Below, one piece after another: positions 16,832-25,671 of a stretch of DNA of 64,000 bases. Location of the stretch: positions 62,001 to 126,000 of the forward strand of contig JAKZRG010000004.1 in assembly GCA_047518265.1 (NCBI GenBank). Direction: 5' to 3'. Source of the stretch: Oceanospirillum sp047518265. GTDB lineage: Bacteria; Pseudomonadota; Gammaproteobacteria; Pseudomonadales; Halomonadaceae. Each line of letters starts with the position of its first letter. Within the stretch, counting starts at the first letter, position 1. The notes under the pieces were generated by a model. The model did not search any database. It saw only the letters and a list, made by a program, of their open reading frames with translations, and was not told where the DNA came from. The translations under genes and the position numbers were made by a program.

Positions 16832-18379
16832 GTGTCACTAACGCTTTGGCAGAAATGTTTAGGTTACCTGCAAGATGAGCTGCCTTCTCAGCAATTTAAT
16901 ACTTGGATTCGTCCATTACAGGCTGAGATTGAAGGACAAAGCTTAAAGCTGCTGGCTCCTAATCGGTTTGTTTTGCAGTGGGTGTCAGATAAATATGTCG
17001 CGCGTATTTCTGAGCTACTGAATGAATTAAGTCAGGGGCAACCACCACAACTGATTTTGGAAATTGGTAGTAAACGTACCGTATCAAACCCTCAAGTTAT
17101 GGCTCGACCAGCGGCAACGCCTCCAGGCGTCATTGTTCGCACAACACCACCGCGACCTGATTTTATTTCAGATGCCCCAATGGAAGAGCGTTCTGTTCCT
17201 CAGGAACAGCCTCGATCTCACCATATTGCTGATGCAGGAACGCCAGCACCGGCTGTGCATATGTCTAATACATCAATGTATGGCTCTGGTGGTATGCAGA
17301 GTTCAGCTAGCCCGATCAAGGCGGAACGAACGGTACAGGTCGACGGTGCGCTAAAACACCAAAGTGCTCTGAACCCTAATTTCACTTTTGAAACCTTTGT
17401 AGAAGGTAAATCGAACCAGTTGGCCCGTGCCGCTTCCCGTCAGGTTTCAGAAAACCCAGGGGGAGCCTATAACCCTCTTTTCTTATACGGTGGGGTGGGT
17501 TTAGGTAAAACGCACTTGATGCATGCGGTGGGTAATTTTCTGGTACAACAGAACCCCAATGCCAAAGTGATGTATCTGCACTCAGAGCGTTTTGTGGCGG
17601 ATATGGTGAAAGCTTTACAGTTGAATGCCATTAATGACTTTAAACGCTTATACCGTAGCGTAGACGCTCTTCTAATCGATGATATTCAGTTCTTTGCCGG
17701 TAAAGAACGTTCGCAAGAAGAGTTTTTCCATACCTTTAATGCCTTATTAGAAGGCGGTCAGCAGATGATTCTGACCAGTGATCGTTATCCCAAAGAGATC
17801 AGTGGCATGGAAGAGCGCTTAAAATCTCGCTTTGGCTGGGGGTTAACCGTTGCTATTGACCCTCCGGAGCTGGAAACCCGAGTCGCTATTTTGAAGAAAA
17901 AAGCCGATCAGGCTCGTGTCCTTTTACCGGATGATGCGGCTTTCTTTATTGCACAAAAAATTCGCTCTAATGTACGAGAGCTGGAAGGGGCTTTGAAAAA
18001 GGTCATTGCAGATTCGCACTTCAGAGGTCAGCCGATCACGACTGAATTTATTCGGGAATCTTTGCGGGATTTGTTTGCAGTACAGGATAAACAAGTCGGC
18101 ATTGATAATATTCAGCGTACGGTGGCGGAATATTACAGTATCAAGATGCCTGACTTGCTTTCTAAGCGCCGCAGTCGCTCTGTGGCAAGGCCTAGACAAG
18201 TGGCGATGGCTTTGGCAAAAGAACTAACCAATCACAGCCTGCCTGAGATTGGTGATGCTTTTGGTGGCCGTGACCATACAACGGTATTGCATGCTTGTCG
18301 TAAGGTAAAAGAGTTACAGGAAGAAAATGCCGAAATTCGGGAAGACTATAAAAGCTTACTGCGGGCATTAACCAGTTAA
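16832..18379 (+). CDS. dnaA: Chromosomal replication initiator DnaA
   Basis: DnaA binds TTATNCACA boxes, unwinds oriC and loads DnaB. The 515-residue protein shows domain I (LWQKCLGYLQDELPSQQFNTWIRPL), a variable linker rich in Pro and Ser, the AAA+ domain with GGVGLGKTHLMHA and LLIDDIQFF, and the DNA-binding domain IV with GGRDHTTVLHACRKV. I prefer the GTG at 16832, seven codons into the longest frame, because it begins the conserved sequence and has GGGGAT upstream; the alternative TTG at 16811 has no such support. A DnaA-like box (TTATACACA, 18381) directly follows the stop codon. Confidence 0.97.
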   Translation: MSLTLWQKCLGYLQDELPSQQFNTWIRPLQAEIEGQSLKLLAPNRFVLQWVSDKYVARISELLNELSQGQPPQLILEIGSKRTVSNPQVMARPAATPPGVIVRTTPPRPDFISDAPMEERSVPQEQPRSHHIADAGTPAPAVHMSNTSMYGSGGMQSSASPIKAERTVQVDGALKHQSALNPNFTFETFVEGKSNQLARAASRQVSENPGGAYNPLFLYGGVGLGKTHLMHAVGNFLVQQNPNAKVMYLHSERFVADMVKALQLNAINDFKRLYRSVDALLIDDIQFFAGKERSQEEFFHTFNALLEGGQQMILTSDRYPKEISGMEERLKSRFGWGLTVAIDPPELETRVAILKKKADQARVLLPDDAAFFIAQKIRSNVRELEGALKKVIADSHFRGQPITTEFIRESLRDLFAVQDKQVGIDNIQRTVAEYYSIKMPDLLSKRRSRSVARPRQVAMALAKELTNHSLPEIGDAFGGRDHTTVLHACRKVKELQEENAEIREDYKSLLRALTS

Positions 18380-18573
18380 TTTATACACAGCCTATGGATA
18401 AGCAATAGCCTGTCTGGCTCATCGCAATTAACCATGGCACCCTAATTAAAAAGAGAGACATACCTAAACAGAAGTATGCCGATATTCTCGATCTGTAATC
18501 TGAGAAAATAGTGACTGCTTGTAGAAGGCTTTTGTTTAGGTGCTTAACCAGTTTTTAACGGAATGATCTGCCA

Positions 18574-19692
18574 ATGAAATTTTCTATCTCACGTGAAGCG
18601 CTATTGCGCCCTCTGCAACTGTTAAACGGTGTTGTTGAACGTCGTCAAACCTTGCCTGTGTTATCCAATGTCTTAGTGGTGGCTGATCAACAGGGATTAT
18701 CTTTAACCGGTACCGATCTAGAGGTAGAGATTGTCAGTTATCTGCCGTTGGAGCCGGGTCAGGTTGAGCAAGCAGGATCCATTACCGTACCGGCAAAAAA
18801 ATTATTTGATATCTGTAAGTCTCTGCCGGATCAAAGTCAGATCGATTTTTCCGTTTTGGATCAAAAGGTCAGTATTCGTGCCGGTCGCAGTCGTTTCTCT
18901 TTATCTACCCTGCCAGCGGCAGAATTCCCGAAAGTGGAAGAGAGCCAGCAAGATTTAGGTTTTGAGTTGACACAAGGTAAATTCAAACGTTTGATTGAAA
19001 GAACCTCCTTTGCTATGGCGCAACAAGATGTGCGTTATTACCTGAATGGTATGTTGTTGGAACTAACGCCAGGCATGCTGCGCAGCGTTGCTACAGATGG
19101 CCACCGCTTAGCTACCTGTTCATTAGCTTTAGAACATAATGCTGCCAGTACTATTCGTGCCATTGTGCCTCACAAGGGCATTCAAGGTTTAGCGCGTCTA
19201 TTTGATGATAGCGAAACTCCGGTACAGGTTATATTAGGTAGCAATCATGTACGAGTTAAAACCGGTGACTATATCTTCACCTCAAAATTGGTGGATGGTA
19301 AGTTCCCTGATTATGAACGAGTGATTCCGCGTAATGGTAATAAAGTTATTGTGGCGGATCGTCAGGAACTGCGTGAAGTACTGCACCGAGCCTCTATTCT
19401 GTCCAATGAAAAATATCGTGGTGTTCGTTTGATTTTGACCGATGGTAACTTACAGGTTACGGCGAATAACCCTGAACAAGAAGAAGCAGAAGAAAATATT
19501 ACCGTTAACTACAACGGTGATTCTTTGGAAGTAGGCTTTAACGTAACCTACCTGATGGATGTTTTAGATGTGCTGAACAATGACTTGATTCAGATAACAT
19601 CTTCCGATGCCAATAGCAGTGCGCTGGTAGAAGAGCATAATGAAGAAGGTGCTGATGACTCTCTTTATGTTGTGATGCCGATGCGTCTGTAA
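18574..19692 (+). CDS. dnaN: DNA polymerase III sliding clamp, beta subunit
   Basis: The beta clamp encircles DNA and tethers polymerases. The 372-residue protein has the typical length and three-domain sequence, from MKFSISREALLRPLQLLNGVVERRQTLPVLSN through TDGHRLA near residue 180 to the carboxy-terminal YVVMPMRL, part of the partner-binding pocket. It is 194 bp downstream of dnaA and followed by a terminator, so recF-gyrB may have a separate promoter. Confidence 0.97.
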   Translation: MKFSISREALLRPLQLLNGVVERRQTLPVLSNVLVVADQQGLSLTGTDLEVEIVSYLPLEPGQVEQAGSITVPAKKLFDICKSLPDQSQIDFSVLDQKVSIRAGRSRFSLSTLPAAEFPKVEESQQDLGFELTQGKFKRLIERTSFAMAQQDVRYYLNGMLLELTPGMLRSVATDGHRLATCSLALEHNAASTIRAIVPHKGIQGLARLFDDSETPVQVILGSNHVRVKTGDYIFTSKLVDGKFPDYERVIPRNGNKVIVADRQELREVLHRASILSNEKYRGVRLILTDGNLQVTANNPEQEEAEENITVNYNGDSLEVGFNVTYLMDVLDVLNNDLIQITSSDANSSALVEEHNEEGADDSLYVVMPMRL

Positions 19693-19752
19693 TTGTTTCC
19701 TTATAGGATTACGATTAAGAGTCTGACGCTTTGAAGCGCATTTAGAAAATAT

Positions 19753-19800
19753 AACACCCGTTTAACCCCTGTGTTAAATGGGTGTTGTTGTTTTTATTTT
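19753..19800 (+). terminator. Rho-independent terminator after dnaN
   Basis: AACACCCGTTTAAC / GTTAAATGGGTGTT stem with one mismatched pair, followed by a run rich in T. It lies 60 bp after the dnaN stop codon. Confidence 0.85.
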
Positions 19801-19897
19801 GCTATTTATGACGCCTTAGCTGTGAAGAGGGGATAAGTGTTGTGCGAATTATGGCGCAAAATACTGAAGTCTTAACTGTTCTTATTTTGAAGGTTGC

Positions 19898-21022
19898 ATG
19901 AGTTTACGACGTTTAGATATTGCCCACTTTCGTAATTTATCGGGTGTGAGTCTCGAACCTGGGGCCGGGGTTAACTTATTTATTGGTGATAATGGTGCGG
20001 GAAAAACCTCACTATTGGAAGCGATCTCGGTCTTATCCTCAGGCCGTTCTTTTCGTGCCAGTCGTACACCTGCCATTATTCAGTTTGAGCAAGCCAGCTA
20101 TACCTTGTTTGCTGAGGTGTTTAATCCCTTGGCAAACTTCCAGCCTATTGTACCCATTGGTATCTCTCGTAGCCGAGACAGTGAACAGCAGATTCGAATT
20201 TCTGGCCAGCAGGCTCGTTCCGCAGCACAATTAGCGGAGCTTCTTCCCGCTCAAGTGATTAATTCAGATTCGTTTCAATTACTGGAAGGTTCGCCTAAAG
20301 TGCGTCGCCAATTTGTTGACTGGGGAGTGTTTCACGTGGAACATGGCTTTTTCCCCGCTTGGCAGGCCGCGCAAAAGGCCCTGAAACAACGCAATAAGTT
20401 ATTGAAATATGGTAAAATAGAGGCTATTCAGCAACTTGATATCTGGGATCAGTCGCTGGCGCAATACGCAGAGCAGATCGATATTTATCGAGAGGCTTAT
20501 ATCGAAAAGTTGATTCCAGAGTTTGAGGCGACATTGGCAGAGCTTAGTTTCTCTGATCAGGTATCCCTCAGTTACTATCGGGGTTGGGATCGGCACACTG
20601 ATTGTCTATCCCTATTGCAGGAAAACAGAGCAAAAGATTTAGCTCTGGGATTTACGCAATCAGGCCCTCATCGAGCGGATCTAAGAATTCGTGTGAACAA
20701 ATTAATGGCCGTGGATATTTTATCTCGCGGCCAGCAAAAACTCGTTGTGTGTGCTCTATTATTGGCTCAGGGTAAATTGCTGCAGAAGTTAACGGGAAAG
20801 CAATGTGTCTATCTCGTGGACGATCTGCCAGCAGAACTGGACAATGAGCACCGCAGGTATTTATGCCGGGTACTGGAACAGATGCAGTGCCAGGTTTTTA
20901 TTACCAGTGTGGAACCCGATTCCCTGGCCGAAAGTTGGTCAGAGCAGACTGACATTAGTATGTTTCACGTGAAACAAGGTCAGGTGGAACACATAGGTTG
21001 TGACGACAGGAACAGGATATGA
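19898..21022 (+). CDS. recF: DNA replication and repair protein RecF
   Basis: RecF is an SMC-like ATPase that with RecO and RecR loads RecA at gaps. The 374-residue protein has Walker A (GDNGAGKTSLLEAI, about residues 29-42), the ABC signature LSRGQQKLVV and Walker B VYLVDDLPAELD. GAAGG precedes the ATG. The stop overlaps the gyrB start by four bases (ATGA), indicating translational coupling. Two parS sites lie within the gene, at 20328 and 20961. Confidence 0.96.
   Translation: MSLRRLDIAHFRNLSGVSLEPGAGVNLFIGDNGAGKTSLLEAISVLSSGRSFRASRTPAIIQFEQASYTLFAEVFNPLANFQPIVPIGISRSRDSEQQIRISGQQARSAAQLAELLPAQVINSDSFQLLEGSPKVRRQFVDWGVFHVEHGFFPAWQAAQKALKQRNKLLKYGKIEAIQQLDIWDQSLAQYAEQIDIYREAYIEKLIPEFEATLAELSFSDQVSLSYYRGWDRHTDCLSLLQENRAKDLALGFTQSGPHRADLRIRVNKLMAVDILSRGQQKLVVCALLLAQGKLLQKLTGKQCVYLVDDLPAELDNEHRRYLCRVLEQMQCQVFITSVEPDSLAESWSEQTDISMFHVKQGQVEHIGCDDRNRI
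20328..20343. promoter_or_regulatory. parS site in recF
   Basis: TGTTTCACGTGGAACA differs by one base from a perfect parS palindrome, and its right half is the Pseudomonas-type TGGAACA. It is probably bound by the ParB encoded at 682-1611. Confidence 0.85.
20961..20976. promoter_or_regulatory. Perfect parS site at the 3' end of recF
   Basis: TGTTTCACGTGAAACA is the exact 16-bp parS consensus. It lies about 4.2 kb from the rpmH-dnaA origin candidate, as expected of origin-proximal centromere sites. Confidence 0.95.
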
Positions 21023-23439
21023 GTGAACAGTCATACGATTCATCCAGCATTAAGGTTCTAAAAGGTCTCGATGCAGTTCGTAAGCGTCCAGGGATGTATA
21101 TCGGCGATACGGATGACGGCACAGGTCTGCACCACATGGTGTTTGAGTTGGTTGATAACTCCATTGATGAGGCACTGGCTGGTTACTGTTCTGATATCAA
21201 AGTGATTATCCATCCGGACGAATCTATCACCGTATCGGATGATGGCCGTGGTATTCCGGTTGACCTGCATGAAGAAGAGGGCGTATCGGCAGCAGAAGTG
21301 ATTATGACGGTACTGCATGCCGGTGGTAAGTTTGACGACAATACTTATAAGGTATCCGGTGGTTTGCACGGCGTAGGTGTTTCCGTGGTAAATGCCTTGT
21401 CGGAACAACTCACCCTGACCGTTTGGCGCAGTGGTAAAGTCCATGAACAGATCTATGTGCACGGTGTACCGCAAGAGCCTTTAAAGGTCATTGGCGAAAC
21501 CACTAAGTCCGGTACCGAGACCCGTTTTTGTCCGTCGCCAGAAACCTTTTCTAATATTGAATTCCATTACGATATCTTAGCTAAGCGTTTGCGTGAGCTG
21601 TCTTTCCTGAATTCAGGCGTCAGTATTACTTTGATGGATGAGCGCTCAGGACGTACAGATAATTTCAAATATGAAGGTGGTCTAAGCGCCTTTGTTGAAT
21701 ACCTGAACCAAAATAAAACGGCGCTGAATAGCGTGTTCCACTTTAATGCTGAGCGTGAAGACGGTACGGGTGTTGAAGTGGCTCTGCAGTGGAACGACTC
21801 CTATCAGGAAAACATCTACTGCTTCACCAATAATATCCCTCAGCGTGACGGTGGTACCCACCTAGCAGGTTTCCGTGCTGCATTAACCCGTACCCTGAAC
21901 AGTTATATTGAAACGGAAGCTAAAAATAAAAAAGAGAAGGTCAACACCACAGGTGATGATGCTCGTGAAGGTTTGACCGCTATTGTTTCCGTTAAAGTAC
22001 CGGATCCTAAGTTCTCTTCTCAGACAAAAGATAAACTGGTTTCTTCTGAAGTGAAGTCTGCGGTAGAGCAGGAGATGGGGCGTTTATTTGCAGAGCATCT
22101 GCAAGAAAGCCCAGGTGAAGCCAAAGCCATTGTTAACAAGATGCTGGATGCGGCCCGTGCCCGTGAAGCAGCTCGTAAGGCCCGTGAGATGACTCGCCGT
22201 AAAGGGGCTCTGGATATAGCCGGGCTACCTGGGAAACTGGCGGATTGTCAGGAAAAAGATCCCGCTCTTTCTGAACTGTACCTGGTGGAGGGTGACTCCG
22301 CTGGCGGTTCGGCTAAGCAAGGTCGTAACCGTAAATCTCAGGCGATTCTACCGTTGAAGGGTAAGATCCTGAACGTAGAAAAAGCCCGCTTTGATAAGAT
22401 GCTATCTTCTGCAGAAGTGGGCACCTTAATCACGGCCATGGGTTGTGGTATTGGCCGGGAAGAGTTTAATCCCGATAAACTGCGTTATCACTCCATTATC
22501 ATCATGACCGATGCGGATGTGGATGGTTCTCACATTCGTACTCTGCTACTGACCTTCTTCTTCCGTCAGATGCCGGAGCTGATTGAACGGGGTCATATCT
22601 TTATTGCTCAACCACCCCTGTATAAAATCAAACGTGGTAAGCAGGAGCAATACCTAAAAGATGAGCCCGCACTGGAGCAGCATCTGACACAGGTGGCTTT
22701 GGATAATGCGGCTCTGTATGTGAACTCCGATGCCCCGGGTATTGTGGGTGCAGGTTTTGAGCAACTGGTTTCGGCTTATCAGGATGTAACACGTCGTGTG
22801 CACCGTTTATACCGTGCTTACCCTCAACCTGTATTGGATCTGATGCTGGATCAGCCAACATTGGATGACGCAGCGTTGGCGGATAAATCTCGTGTTGAAG
22901 CTTGGGTTGATAAACTGAAAGTGGTACTGGATGATAACGGTGGTCGTCACCCATCCATGCGTTTTGAATGGAATGTTTTCCATGATTCAGAGCGCAGTGT
23001 CTTCTTGCCGGAAGTGACGATTGTGGCTCACGGTGTGCCGACAGAGTATCGCTTTGGTCTGGACTTCTTTAAGTCTCAAGACTACAAAGCCATTAGCGAG
23101 CTAGCAGAACGTTTAGACGGCCTGTTAGAAGAGGGTGCTTATGTGCAACGTGGCGAGCGTAAGAAAGACGTCACACGTTTCTCTGAAGCGCTTGAGTGGT
23201 TATTAAATGAAGCCAATCGTGGTTTCAGTCTACAGCGTTATAAAGGTCTGGGGGAAATGAACCCAGAGCAGCTTTGGGAAACCACTATGGATCCTGAAAC
23301 TCGTCGTATGCTGCGTGTCACCATTGAGGATGCCGTTGCTGCGGATCAGATCTTTACCACCCTGATGGGTGATGAAGTAGAACCGCGCCGTGACTTTATT
23401 GAAACCAATGCGTTAACGGTAGAAAACTTGGATGTCTAA
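21019..23439 (+). CDS. gyrB: DNA gyrase subunit B
   Basis: The ATPase subunit of gyrase introduces negative supercoils with GyrA. The 806-residue protein has the GHKL ATPase motifs (ELVDNSIDEALAGY, GGLHGVGVSVVNALS), the transducer domain, the Toprim domain (EGDSAGGSAKQGR, DADVDGSHIRTLLL) and the carboxy-terminal QRYKGLGEMNPEQLWETTMDP block. The length is normal for the gammaproteobacterial form with its extra Toprim insertion. Its ATG overlaps the recF stop. A strong terminator follows after 120 bp. Confidence 0.98.
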   Translation: MSEQSYDSSSIKVLKGLDAVRKRPGMYIGDTDDGTGLHHMVFELVDNSIDEALAGYCSDIKVIIHPDESITVSDDGRGIPVDLHEEEGVSAAEVIMTVLHAGGKFDDNTYKVSGGLHGVGVSVVNALSEQLTLTVWRSGKVHEQIYVHGVPQEPLKVIGETTKSGTETRFCPSPETFSNIEFHYDILAKRLRELSFLNSGVSITLMDERSGRTDNFKYEGGLSAFVEYLNQNKTALNSVFHFNAEREDGTGVEVALQWNDSYQENIYCFTNNIPQRDGGTHLAGFRAALTRTLNSYIETEAKNKKEKVNTTGDDAREGLTAIVSVKVPDPKFSSQTKDKLVSSEVKSAVEQEMGRLFAEHLQESPGEAKAIVNKMLDAARAREAARKAREMTRRKGALDIAGLPGKLADCQEKDPALSELYLVEGDSAGGSAKQGRNRKSQAILPLKGKILNVEKARFDKMLSSAEVGTLITAMGCGIGREEFNPDKLRYHSIIIMTDADVDGSHIRTLLLTFFFRQMPELIERGHIFIAQPPLYKIKRGKQEQYLKDEPALEQHLTQVALDNAALYVNSDAPGIVGAGFEQLVSAYQDVTRRVHRLYRAYPQPVLDLMLDQPTLDDAALADKSRVEAWVDKLKVVLDDNGGRHPSMRFEWNVFHDSERSVFLPEVTIVAHGVPTEYRFGLDFFKSQDYKAISELAERLDGLLEEGAYVQRGERKKDVTRFSEALEWLLNEANRGFSLQRYKGLGEMNPEQLWETTMDPETRRMLRVTIEDAVAADQIFTTLMGDEVEPRRDFIETNALTVENLDV

Positions 23440-23504
23440 TCCTTAGCTATCTTGAGTAATGCGTTCGGTGTTATCACCCTCTGCATTGCTTTGAGTATGT
23501 AATA

Positions 23505-23543
23505 AAAAGCAGCCCTAGGGCCAAGCCATTTACCTTTCGTGTG
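23505..23543 (-). repeat. Left copy of a 39-bp inverted repeat flanking the accessory region
   Basis: The reverse complement reads CACACGAAAGGTAAATGGCT and continues through GGCCCTAGGGCTGCTTTTT. It matches 34878-34916 on the plus strand except for one extra G. The two copies are in opposite orientation and 11.3 kb apart. Confidence 0.8.
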
Positions 23544-23559
23544 TATGAAAGGATAAAAG

Positions 23560-23585
23560 AACCCAGCCAGTTGGCTGGGTTTTTC
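23560..23585. terminator. Terminator after gyrB
   Basis: AACCCAGCCA-gt-TGGCTGGGTT perfect 10-bp stem followed by TTTT. It lies between gyrB and the minus-strand gene fragment and could end transcription from gyrB. Confidence 0.88.
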
Positions 23586-23589
23586 ATAT

Positions 23590-23760
23590 TTATTCGATTT
23601 GTACCCGTACAGGGCGAATATCTAATAGATGCTTTCCGCTTCCGGCATAGAGCAGAAGGTTTGGTGTGACGTTCTGAGTGCCCGCTTTGTGCCAATCGCG
23701 GTCATCACAAGCTATGATTGTAAGAGTCACCTTACGACCCAAAGCAGGTATCTGCTCCTG
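23590..23760 (-). pseudogene. Carboxy-terminal fragment of an unidentified gene
   Basis: A frame of 56 codons with no start reads, on the minus strand, IPALGRKVTLTIIACDDRD, then WHKAGTQNVTPNLLLYAGSG and KHLLDIRPVRVQIE before TAA at 23590. The composition is protein-like, unlike chance frames nearby, and a stop codon (TAA) directly precedes the open part. I do not recognise the family. It is most likely the 3' end of a gene cut off when the neighbouring cluster arrived. Confidence 0.45.
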
Positions 23761-23870
23761 TTACCTAATCCGCACTACGATTACTACCACCTCTCAACTG
23801 TTATTTACATAAAACCCTATCTGATCTTGATTAACTGGCAGGTGGCGACAGATGCAAATCAGCCTATATG

Positions 23871-23906
23871 AATTCCAATTTGGAATTTATGGTATTCAAA
23901 TGAGCT
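23871..23906. promoter_or_regulatory. Shared operator motif, copy 1 (upstream of cytochrome b561)
   Basis: AATTCCAATTTGGAATT (a near-perfect palindrome) followed by TATGGTATTCA. It aligns without gaps over 36 bp with 26585-26620 (27 identical positions) and shares the GAAT-N3-TGGTATTCA core with 30811-30846. Probable binding site of the LysR regulator at 25672. Confidence 0.6.
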
Positions 23907-23995
23907 AAGTCCTATTCCTAACGGGAGTCATGTAGCCTTTCATTGTTGTCACTGCTCCGAAGCAGATGCGAATCGGTTCTTAAGATGAGGTAACG

Positions 23996-24592
23996 ATGAA
24001 TTTGAAAAACACCAAAACATCATACGGCAGCGTTGCAAAGTGGTTGCACTGGATAACAGCGTTGTTGTTTTTATTTTCATACATAACTGTTTATTACCGT
24101 CAGTGGTTTACCGAGAGTGGCTCATCGGAAAACTGGACCGCACTCCAGTTACACCTCTCCATCGGTATTTCGATCGCTGTGGTGGTATGCCTGCGAGTTT
24201 TCTGGCGTGTTCTGGATAAACAGCCGCGACCTGAGCCCGGTAATCGATTAGAGCACATGGCCGCAAAGCTGGGGCACTACACGCTATATGCGGTGATGAT
24301 CTTGATGCCGATTACCGGCTATCTGGGCACTGGGGCTGCTACTGAATTCTTTTATCTGCTCGAAATACCAAAGTTTGAAGATACAGCCCTATTTCAATCC
24401 ATTAGTGCTGAAAGACAGGGGCTGTCCTTTAAAGAGTTCGAGAAGCCATTCGATTTTCTGCACAAAGATATAGGTGGTCGGTGGTTAGTCTGGATTTTAA
24501 TACTGGGCCATGCATCAGCGGCGATGTATCACCATTTTTTCAAGCGAGATAGAACGCTGCACAAAATGACTTTTGATAGAAAAATCGCTTGA
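23996..24592 (+). CDS. Cytochrome b561 family membrane protein
   Basis: A 198-residue four-helix inner-membrane protein of the Ni/Fe-hydrogenase-b-like/b561 superfamily (YodB/CybB group). KWLHWI (His18), QLHLS (His53), KLGHYT (His94) and ILGHASAAMYHH (from His172) supply the expected axial haem ligands. CybB-type members oxidise superoxide at the periplasmic face and reduce quinone; others move electrons between quinone and periplasmic partners. It opens the accessory cluster and has a copy of the cluster operator 90 bp upstream. A large hairpin separates it from the next gene, so co-transcription is uncertain. Confidence 0.85.
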   Translation: MNLKNTKTSYGSVAKWLHWITALLFLFSYITVYYRQWFTESGSSENWTALQLHLSIGISIAVVVCLRVFWRVLDKQPRPEPGNRLEHMAAKLGHYTLYAVMILMPITGYLGTGAATEFFYLLEIPKFEDTALFQSISAERQGLSFKEFEKPFDFLHKDIGGRWLVWILILGHASAAMYHHFFKRDRTLHKMTFDRKIA

Positions 24593-24637
24593 GCCAGACG
24601 CTCTAACCTTCCTTGGAACTAATACGATTAATTTGGT

Positions 24638-24677
24638 GAAGAGTTCTGGTCAGGTTAAACCTGATCCATAACTCTTC
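24638..24677. promoter_or_regulatory. Long nested hairpin between cytochrome b561 and exported SnoaL genes
   Basis: Outer arms GAAGAGT / ACTCTTC enclose an inner near-palindrome TCAGGTTAAACCTGA. No T-run follows, so it is unlike a normal terminator. It could be an RNA processing or stability element, or a protein-binding palindrome. Confidence 0.55.
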
Positions 24678-24724
24678 TGCCTTCCCACCACATACTTTAC
24701 AACCAGCAACAAGATGGAAGAAAA

Positions 24725-25504
24725 ATGAGTTTTTTTAAACAAATAAGAAAAGCCTACCGTTCGGTATTAATAACAGCATCGCTGGTGCTGTTCTCCACCA
24801 GTCATGCCTTGGCGGGTGTTGTACCTGATGTAGAAACCCTTGCGGACAAACAAGCGATTACAGAAGTCATTAATCATCTAGGTCGCGCATTGGATCGTAT
24901 GGATAGAGGATTAATGCGTTCAATCTATTGGCCAGATGCCATTGAAGAACACCAAGATCCTGAATTCCCAGTGTTTTTCACGGATGCAGAGACTAATCCT
25001 GCACCAGGCACGTACAATAATTTTCCGTGCCAGGCGATGGCTGGATTTGCGACACTCAGAGCAACCCAGCATCGTATCAGCAACTACCTGATTGATGTTC
25101 ATCCAGGAGGAAAGAGTGCCAATGCTGAGTCCTACGTCTGGGCATTCCATTTGGTAGGAGACGGGAATAGAGCACCTGCACGTGAGGTGACGCTCTTCGG
25201 GCGCATGCTGTTTAATTTTGAAAAACGTATGAATGCCGATAATCAACCGGAATGGCGTATTGCTCGCAGATTGACGGTATTCGATTGGTTTACCGACGTA
25301 CCTGCAACAGGACACTTTGCTGAAGGCTACATGGACAAATTCAAAGGTACCCGTGACTTGAATCAGGACGGCGTATCCGGCGCATGGCACGATGGTACCG
25401 ATATCGGTCGTAACGATCCCAGCTATGAGTTCCTGAACCTACCGTCTGATCCTGATCCGCTTCCAGGTAAAGGGGCCTGTCGTTTCCCTAATTCAAAGGA
25501 TTAA
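24725..25504 (+). CDS. Exported SnoaL-like (NTF2-fold) protein
   Basis: A 259-residue protein with a Sec signal peptide (basic start, hydrophobic residues 12-26, probable cleavage after ALA30) and an NTF2-fold SnoaL_4-type domain (about 36-200). It shares with the cytoplasmic protein at 27440 the motifs RALDRMD, YWPDAIEEHQDP, ATQHRISN and ESYVWAFH. His116 and Asp57 sit where related dehydratases and isomerases carry catalytic residues. The carboxy-terminal 60 residues are extra. The family includes polyketide cyclases, LinA-type dehydrochlorinases and scytalone dehydratase; the substrate here is unknown, but the location is periplasmic. Confidence 0.8.
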   Translation: MSFFKQIRKAYRSVLITASLVLFSTSHALAGVVPDVETLADKQAITEVINHLGRALDRMDRGLMRSIYWPDAIEEHQDPEFPVFFTDAETNPAPGTYNNFPCQAMAGFATLRATQHRISNYLIDVHPGGKSANAESYVWAFHLVGDGNRAPAREVTLFGRMLFNFEKRMNADNQPEWRIARRLTVFDWFTDVPATGHFAEGYMDKFKGTRDLNQDGVSGAWHDGTDIGRNDPSYEFLNLPSDPDPLPGKGACRFPNSKD

Positions 25505-25562
25505 TAATCACTGGCTCACAGAAGGCTATTATTAATCGCTCCTATCATTTCATTTGCCGAAC

Positions 25563-25588
25563 GGCCCGCCATCAGGCGGGCCATTTTG
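25563..25588. terminator. Terminator between convergent SnoaL and LysR genes
   Basis: GGCCCGCC-atca-GGCGGGCC perfect 8-bp GC-rich stem followed by ATTTTGT on the plus strand. Confidence 0.88.
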
Positions 25589-25671
25589 TACAGTTTGATG
25601 TGTCATGAATTCAACGGTACCTCTTTCACTGACCTGACAAGCTGGAACGCCTCGCTAGCGACAGGTATTGT

